57,826 bases of DNA from contig CANMBF010000016.1 of assembly GCA_947496065.1 (NCBI GenBank), positions 1 through 57,826 on the forward strand, read 5' to 3'. Numbering within the stretch: the stretch's first letter is position 1; every line of letters starts with the position of its first letter. The notes under the pieces were generated by a model. The model did not search any database. It was not told the origin of the DNA and saw only the letters and a list, made by a program, of their open reading frames with translations. Positions 52,804 through 57,826 of this stretch are shown one piece after another. A program made the translations under genes and the position numbers. Source of the stretch: Bacteroidota bacterium. Lineage in GTDB: Bacteria > Bacteroidota > Bacteroidia > NS11-12g > UBA955.

Positions 52804-52811
52804 CAAAATTA
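52804..52811 (-). promoter_or_regulatory. Candidate -7 box of the haem-binding protein
   Basis: TAATTTTG, 9 nt before the ATG at 52794; the upstream TTG start overlaps it. Confidence 0.5.
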
Positions 52812-52842
52812 GATAAAATTTTGAGTGATAAAATATGATTTA

Positions 52843-55800
52843 TTACCGTATTAAAAATAAAACACCTTTGGTGTAGCGGGTCGCTGTTTTTTTACCTTTA
52901 TAACTGATATAATAAACATAATAATCGGTAGGGCATGGCTTTCCTTGATAAGTACCATCCCATCCAATTTTTGAATTATCACTATAGAATACTTTTTCAC
53001 CCCATCTATTAAAAATGGCCATTGTTGATTTTGCAATCGAGGTAGATTCTATTTTGAATATATCATTCAACTCGTCATCATTAGGCGTGAATGCAGTTGG
53101 TAATACAATGGTTACGGTGTCTATCACGCATATATTGACATAAAAACTATCTATACAATTGCCAATGTTTTTAATGGTTAGTTTTACTTTGTAATTTTCT
53201 TTTAGACCATCAAATAAATGAGAAGGATTGGTTGTTGGGTCGTATGGTATAATCGTACCATCACCAAAATCCCAAGTGCCTGTTGTGCCGCCATCACTTA
53301 AGTTTATAATTTGCAATTCTGCATTGTTACTATACAAGCATCGATCGTTTGGAGAAAAAGAAAAATAGGCGCGAATATTATTATACCCGGGAATGTTTAC
53401 ACTTGTATCGTATTTACAGCCTGTAATTTTATTGGTAACAATGGCTTTATATGTATTATTAACGGGTGCGTTAATAAAAGAAGTGGTTTGCGGTGGAATG
53501 GTGTTCCACAAATAACTAAAAGGCCCACTTCCTTTCATTTTTAAATCGATGAATCCTTGATTGCCATAACACTGAATTGGACTCGTACTGCTTGAACTGA
53601 ACATTTGTGGATGCACATAAATTAGCTGTTGCTGTATAACAGAATCACTGCACCCATCTTTAAGTGTTGCAGAATATAATTTAGGCGCAGTTGGGGAAAC
53701 AAAAATGGCACTCACATTGGTTGAACCAGTGCTCCATTTTAAATCATAATTATTCGTTCCACCACTTGATTTTGTGCTTAATGTTATTGTTGAGCCTATG
53801 CAAATTGTATCCTTATCTGATAAAAGTTTCAGCTTTAATGTATCACCAATTTCAACATCTAATACATCTTGGTTAATACATTTACCTGTGCCATACACAT
53901 ATTTTAGTCGGTGCAAACCAGTACCTGCTTTACGGGGATTGAAAGTTGTACCATTGGTGCCTACGCCTGTAAAAGTGCCACCTGCAGGGGTAAGATTTAC
54001 CGTGATAGTTGTGTCTCTGAAACAATAATATTGCGAAAGCCCATTAATTTTAACAATTGGTAATGCGTTCACTCTAATTCTGATGGTATCTTGACAACGG
54101 CCAGGAAGATTGTAAAGAATTAAATGGGTACCAGCACCAGCCAAAGCAGGACTGAAAATACCTGTTATAGCATTTGTTATGCCTTTGCCTGCAAAGGTTC
54201 CTTTTTTCTCACCATTGTATAACTGGTAAGCATTGTCAGCAATACAAAAAGTGGTATCCTTTTGTATATTGGCCCTTGGATAAATTTGGATAATGATGGT
54301 GTCTTTACAGCCATTGCCATCGCCAATTATTTGATGCAATGTTCCCCTTCCGGCCAACGAAGGACTAAACTTTTGATAGTATACTGAATTGCCAACAATG
54401 GCATTGCTGCCAGAAAATAATAAATTCCAAGGGTCATTAAAGACATATTGATAACGCAAATAATAACTTGAATCGCTGACACAATTCTTAATAGTGTCTT
54501 TGTAAAAACGAGAGTATCGCAAATACATTATCTTATCATCTTTACACCCTGTTAAAGTTGTATAGGTTAAATTGACTTGTACAAATGTGCTTTTACCTGG
54601 CACTTTAAAAGTATCTGCATCGAATATGCCAGCGATAGGGTCGAAAATTCCTTTTCCTGACCATTTACCTCCAGCGGGTAATCCAGCAGGTAGTATTCTC
54701 TGGCCGGCATCCGGACATGCAATTTCATCCCAGCGCGCATCAATGTCTTTGATATGTCTTTTAACAGTGTCTTTACAACCATTTATTGAATAAATATATA
54801 ATTTATTGCCAGCGCCAGCATTGAATGGAATGCTAATACCTAAAAGACTATTCGTTATACCTGGGCCTGACCAAATGCCTCCAATTGGCGTAAAGGACAT
54901 GGTGTCATAAGGTTTAGATTTACAAAGGGTATCAACTTTTTTAAGCGAAATGCCACCAATATTGATGTCTTTTTTTGCTGTACAACCATTCCATGCATAG
55001 GTTACTTGAAAAGTGCCATTGGTTGAAGGTGGTGTAACAATCCCTACAGAATTAATATTCGGACCGCTCCAGGTTCCACCAGTTGGAGAAAAATTAGTAA
55101 CTAAAAATGGGTTACTATTCGGACAAGCAGCATTGGGTGGGCCGGCATTAATAGCCTTGACAGTTACTACAACGATATCGGAACATTTGCCATTTAGGTA
55201 TGTGATATTAAACACTCCACTTCCTGCAATGGCAGGATTAAATGTCCCATTACTTGCATTGGTAATACCTTTACCAGACCAACTACCTCCACTCGGATTC
55301 GCTACTAGATTAAATGGTCCACTCGACTGGCAAACAGTGGTATCGTTTTGAGCAATGGGCGGTGTTAGCACTGTAATATCAATCGTATCTCTGCCTGGCA
55401 CCGAAACACCGTCACTAACTTCTAAAATGTATCTCGTATCTATTGTTGGACAAATAATATGGGGTGGTTTTCCGATTAATCCACCACTGAGCCAAGTGTA
55501 AGTATAATTGGTAGCATTGCCACCAGTTACTGTAGCAGTAAGCGTAATACATCCGCCATTACACAATGTGTCTTTGGTTGACTTAAGAACTACTTTGATA
55601 GGACAATCGGTGATTTTAAAATTCAGCTTTGCATTAATCTTCCAAATGCTATCACATTTATCTTTAAATGTGGAATTGAAGTCGAGTGTATAGTTTCCAC
55701 TTTGATTTAATCCTGAGGCAAAAGTGATATCGAATGTATTCGACTCGTTTTTATTGTCGCAACTAACGCCTACTGCGCTGGTTATAGCAGTTGATAAGGT

Positions 55801-56400
55801 GCCAGAGAGCTTAAAATTTTTAGCCTTAACAGAATCGCAATTAAATTTCTGATCAAGCACTACTCGAATCGCAGTGGTTTTGCAGTTAGGGTTTGTAATT
55901 GTGTTAAATTTTGGCTGTGGTACAGAGGTGATTTTTGCCTCCCAACTCAATTCAAAGCCATCGCCATTCACAAATTTATCAGAATGAAAATAAAATGTGA
56001 TACAGCTATCTGTTGTTGAAAAAGGACCTGATGGTTTGTTATTGTTGTCGAATTTTTTCAATAAACTAGCAAATGTATCATCGCCATTGTATACTTTTAA
56101 ATAATCTGCACCGGCTTCAACATTAAAAGGATTGGTAAATTTTATGTTGATTTTACTAGCCCCACTTACACAAATTGTAAAAATAAAGTTTTCATTGCTA
56201 GCATACCAACTCGAGTTAACCTTATTTCCTTCGCTATCCGTTAATTTGCCTCTGCAATCATACACCCTATTATTGCTCATTTTATAGGTTGTTTGCGCAC
56301 TAATGTTAGGTAAGAGGAGGCAAAGTAAAATAACTGCCCCTATCAGCCTTCGGCTAAAACGGGATATTGGGTTAAATCGATATAAAATTGCTAGAATCAA
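52843..56400 (-). CDS. Giant secreted CUB/repeat protein with T9SS type B (CHU_C) domain
   Basis: An 1185-residue surface protein. A signal peptide is at ~16-36 (RLIGAVILLCLLLPNISAQ). A CUB-like domain is at ~49-155 (DYLKVYNGDD...CITFYFHSD). Ig/PKD-like units follow. About seven diverged tandem repeats of ~70 residues span ~350-850, each with a Cys followed by GGxWSGxGI and later GxFxPxxAGxG. A PKD unit (TWDFGDGT) and the type B sorting domain (AFTPNDDELNDIFKI...FNRWGEKVF) end it. It is probably an adhesin. The first codon is TTG, immediately after the stop of the upstream lipoprotein gene (TAATTG), and no ATG precedes the signal peptide. Confidence 0.85.
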   Translation of the reverse strand: MILAILYRFNPISRFSRRLIGAVILLCLLLPNISAQTTYKMSNNRVYDCRGKLTDSEGNKVNSSWYASNENFIFTICVSGASKINIKFTNPFNVEAGADYLKVYNGDDTFASLLKKFDNNNKPSGPFSTTDSCITFYFHSDKFVNGDGFELSWEAKITSVPQPKFNTITNPNCKTTAIRVVLDQKFNCDSVKAKNFKLSGTLSTAITSAVGVSCDNKNESNTFDITFASGLNQSGNYTLDFNSTFKDKCDSIWKINAKLNFKITDCPIKVVLKSTKDTLCNGGCITLTATVTGGNATNYTYTWLSGGLIGKPPHIICPTIDTRYILEVSDGVSVPGRDTIDITVLTPPIAQNDTTVCQSSGPFNLVANPSGGSWSGKGITNASNGTFNPAIAGSGVFNITYLNGKCSDIVVVTVKAINAGPPNAACPNSNPFLVTNFSPTGGTWSGPNINSVGIVTPPSTNGTFQVTYAWNGCTAKKDINIGGISLKKVDTLCKSKPYDTMSFTPIGGIWSGPGITNSLLGISIPFNAGAGNKLYIYSINGCKDTVKRHIKDIDARWDEIACPDAGQRILPAGLPAGGKWSGKGIFDPIAGIFDADTFKVPGKSTFVQVNLTYTTLTGCKDDKIMYLRYSRFYKDTIKNCVSDSSYYLRYQYVFNDPWNLLFSGSNAIVGNSVYYQKFSPSLAGRGTLHQIIGDGNGCKDTIIIQIYPRANIQKDTTFCIADNAYQLYNGEKKGTFAGKGITNAITGIFSPALAGAGTHLILYNLPGRCQDTIRIRVNALPIVKINGLSQYYCFRDTTITVNLTPAGGTFTGVGTNGTTFNPRKAGTGLHRLKYVYGTGKCINQDVLDVEIGDTLKLKLLSDKDTICIGSTITLSTKSSGGTNNYDLKWSTGSTNVSAIFVSPTAPKLYSATLKDGCSDSVIQQQLIYVHPQMFSSSSTSPIQCYGNQGFIDLKMKGSGPFSYLWNTIPPQTTSFINAPVNNTYKAIVTNKITGCKYDTSVNIPGYNNIRAYFSFSPNDRCLYSNNAELQIINLSDGGTTGTWDFGDGTIIPYDPTTNPSHLFDGLKENYKVKLTIKNIGNCIDSFYVNICVIDTVTIVLPTAFTPNDDELNDIFKIESTSIAKSTMAIFNRWGEKVFYSDNSKIGWDGTYQGKPCPTDYYVYYISYKGKKTATRYTKGVLFLIR

Positions 56401-56865
56401 TTATTTAGTTATCGTTATAACTGGTGTAATAATGCTGTTGCTCCAATTGCCTGCGCGGTCTTTTAGTTTAAGCTCGAAAGTTGTTGTTTCACTGTTTGCA
56501 GTTCCAAGCAAAAAGGTATTTTTCATCTGTACAGCAATAATTCCTTTTGTTTTTATCTCTGAGCCAGGTGGTGATAATGGTTTTACAAAATAAAAATCGG
56601 CTTTATTTAAACGCTTATCCTTGATTTGTAAATCATTTTGGTCGGGGTTTAATTCTCCTATATCACCATCACCATCCGTATATTCAAATCGAATGACTAA
56701 GCTATCCTTAAACTGTAAAATTGTAGTTGAAGAAACATCTAGTATTTTAATAAATGGCACATTGCTATTGCCACTTAAAGTGTCGTCTTTCTTACAACTA
56801 CCAAATAATACTAGTAATATTAATATCAACCAATTGAAGTGCTCATTTATAAAATAGTTTTTCAT
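56401..56865 (-). CDS. Small lipoprotein of unknown function
   Basis: A 154-residue lipoprotein with lipobox LFGSC (Cys near residue 24) followed by KKD, a common outer-membrane lipoprotein start in Bacteroidota. The mature part is predicted beta-rich with DSLVIRFEYTDGDGDIGE, which resembles Ca-binding or cadherin-like strands, and ends TPVITITK. It overlaps the upstream gene by ATGA, and its stop abuts the TTG of the giant T9SS gene, so the three genes form one operon. It may anchor or assist the large surface protein, but that is inference. Confidence 0.75.
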   Translation of the reverse strand: MKNYFINEHFNWLILILLVLFGSCKKDDTLSGNSNVPFIKILDVSSTTILQFKDSLVIRFEYTDGDGDIGELNPDQNDLQIKDKRLNKADFYFVKPLSPPGSEIKTKGIIAVQMKNTFLLGTANSETTTFELKLKDRAGNWSNSIITPVITITK

Positions 56866-57695
56866 TTGATGCGAATAGCAAAATATTTTTTAGCATTAAA
56901 GGCCGATGGAACTGAAGGGATGTAAACGGGGGTATTTACTTTATCTGTTGTTTCGGTTCTTAGCCAAATAACATCGTTGGCAGCAGCCCCTAATGTATTG
57001 ACATTTACAGTAATGCTATGCCAATAGTCGACAGAGGTGCCCGAAAAACCTTTGGCACTAAATGGCGATGATTCAGTTGTCATATTGGATTCCATTCCTA
57101 TATAAATATTGGGATTTAAAGAAAAGTTGAAAGTGGTAGTTCCAAATTGATTAACCGGTGTTTTGTCATCGGTGTAAGCTACCATTAATTTTATAGAGGA
57201 TGTGCCAGAAGGAATTTCAATAGGATTAAAACCTGAATGTGGGAGTGGTGTTGCAGCACCATCTGCGAAGGCAATAAGTCCGGCCATTTGTGGCGGAAAA
57301 TCATAACTCAAAGCACTTTTACCAAATTGGTCTTTTGCGCCATTATTAATCCAATTTTTTATATTGTCTATGTATTGGCTTTTTTTAGTTGGCCAATCAC
57401 TTGTAGGTTCAAGTGAAAGTGGCATAACACCTTGTGAACCCGTTATAAAGGTGGTAAGTCTATGCAATAGCATACTGCTGGCTGCGTCACCAGGTATCAC
57501 ACGCTTTGCATATTGCGGATTTTGTGGATCAGTGTTAATAGAAGCGCGATTGATGAGTGAATTATATGAACTTTCAATGCTTCTAAAATCGGGTTCGAAA
57601 TTGCCATCATGACAACCACTGTTAGCGCAAGTAGGCTTGAAAATATTTTTATGTAAACCTTCTATCGTATTTGGATCAATAGCAATATCATCCAT
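56862..57695 (-). CDS. Cytochrome-like secreted lipoprotein body (reading frame broken upstream)
   Basis: A 277-residue frame with the layout of the Bacteroidota c-type-cytochrome-like surface lipoproteins. FKPTCANSGCHDG is a CX4CH haem-like motif near residue 25. RVIPGDAASSMLLHRL and a final IDNIKNWINNGAKD complete the haem domain. A beta-rich domain of ~140 residues follows. It lacks a signal peptide, but the frame is open upstream of the ATG to 57740 and reads PFDNWTTSQRGAVMDD. The missing lipoprotein signal lies just upstream in another frame (57662-57817). A -1 shift at CCCTTTG would join them. Either the gene is frameshifted or expression uses recoding. Confidence 0.7.
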   Translation of the reverse strand: MDDIAIDPNTIEGLHKNIFKPTCANSGCHDGNFEPDFRSIESSYNSLINRASINTDPQNPQYAKRVIPGDAASSMLLHRLTTFITGSQGVMPLSLEPTSDWPTKKSQYIDNIKNWINNGAKDQFGKSALSYDFPPQMAGLIAFADGAATPLPHSGFNPIEIPSGTSSIKLMVAYTDDKTPVNQFGTTTFNFSLNPNIYIGMESNMTTESSPFSAKGFSGTSVDYWHSITVNVNTLGAAANDVIWLRTETTDKVNTPVYIPSVPSAFNAKKYFAIRIK

Positions 57696-57817
57696 AACAG
57701 CTCCGCGTTGACTGGTGGTCCAGTTATCAAAGGGATACTGCTATTACTACTTTTTTTACAAGATATAATACTAATCAATAAAACCAACAATCCCAAGTTA
57801 ATACATTGCTTTATCAT
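57662..57817 (-). CDS. Lipoprotein signal-peptide leader frame, out of frame with the downstream body
   Basis: The frame encodes 51 residues and starts MIKQCINLGLLVLLISIISC followed by KKSSNSSIPL, a standard lipoprotein signal with its Cys at ~20. It then runs out of frame with the cytochrome-like body and stops at 57664. The sequence C-CCT-TTG at 57728-57734 has the X-XXY-YYZ form of a -1 slippery site, read in this frame, and slipping there enters the body frame exactly. The upstream promoter lies outside the window. Confidence 0.55.
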   Translation of the reverse strand: MIKQCINLGLLVLLISIISCKKSSNSSIPLITGPPVNAELLWMILLLIQIR

Positions 57818-57826
57818 ATGCGATCG

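Noticed and set aside
1-57826. CRISPR array, IS element or prophage
   Set aside because: No regularly spaced direct repeats, transposase, integrase or phage structural genes were seen on either strand.

Overview
This window looks like a chromosomal segment of an AT-rich member of the Bacteroidota. The family mix points there: three secreted proteins with the type IX secretion (T9SS) type A C-terminal sorting domain, one very large protein with the type B (CHU_C, gliding-motility-associated) C-terminus, a type III glutamine synthetase, an epimerase-type threonine dehydrogenase, a fused E1 alpha-beta 2-oxoacid dehydrogenase, a DUF2851 protein, an OstA-like LPS-export protein and a menaquinone pathway. 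Shine-Dalgarno sequences are not evident. The Bacteroidota -7 box TAnnTTTG recurs directly in front of start codons. I cannot place it below phylum with confidence. No phage, IS element, CRISPR array or integrase is visible.

Layout. 1-14 kb: end of a methionine synthase homocysteine domain, a PAP2-like membrane protein, FtsH, Kbl, two small receiver proteins, a small XRE regulator, a gamma-carbonic-anhydrase-like protein divergent from HutI, threonine dehydrogenase, DUF2851, MutL and a rhomboid. 14-25 kb: a glycosyltransferase, trigger factor, tRNA-Leu(UAG), a DEAD-box helicase with a glycine-rich tail, menD-menB, a 2Fe-2S ferredoxin and a bifunctional Rel enzyme. 25-35 kb: a small regulator, OstA-like protein, TilS, a secreted metzincin-like protein, an M28 peptidase, a secreted cytochrome/copper-monooxygenase-like protein and TrmB. 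35-47 kb: E1 fusion, a 44-residue ORF plus cyclophilin, RNase HII, GSIII, a catalytically degenerate Fic-family protein, a GT39-like membrane glycosyltransferase, thiamine pyrophosphokinase, a BNR-repeat lipoprotein and MsrA. 47-57.8 kb: two hypothetical membrane or outer-membrane proteins, GcvT, MazG, a deacetylase-glycosyltransferase pair, a haem-binding protein, and a three-gene cell-surface cluster at the right edge (frame-broken cytochrome-like lipoprotein, small lipoprotein, 1185-residue T9SS type B protein).

How genes fit together. Tdh and Kbl convert threonine to glycine and acetyl-CoA, and GcvT feeds glycine into one-carbon metabolism that MetH uses. MenD and MenB are translationally coupled for menaquinone. 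Most of the rest is housekeeping (protein quality control, mismatch repair, tRNA modification, stringent response) mixed with T9SS cargo.

Most interesting signals: (1) a Fic-family protein beside glutamine synthetase that has lost the HPFx[D/E]GNGR motif and whose reading frame begins before any canonical start codon; (2) two separate perfect 28-bp palindromes sharing a core of the form GGACWTGATATATCAWGTCC; (3) TAnnTTTG boxes 4-10 nt from eleven start codons, predicting leaderless or nearly leaderless mRNAs and correcting several starts; (4) a lipoprotein whose signal peptide and body lie in different frames, joined exactly at a CCCTTTG slippery heptamer.
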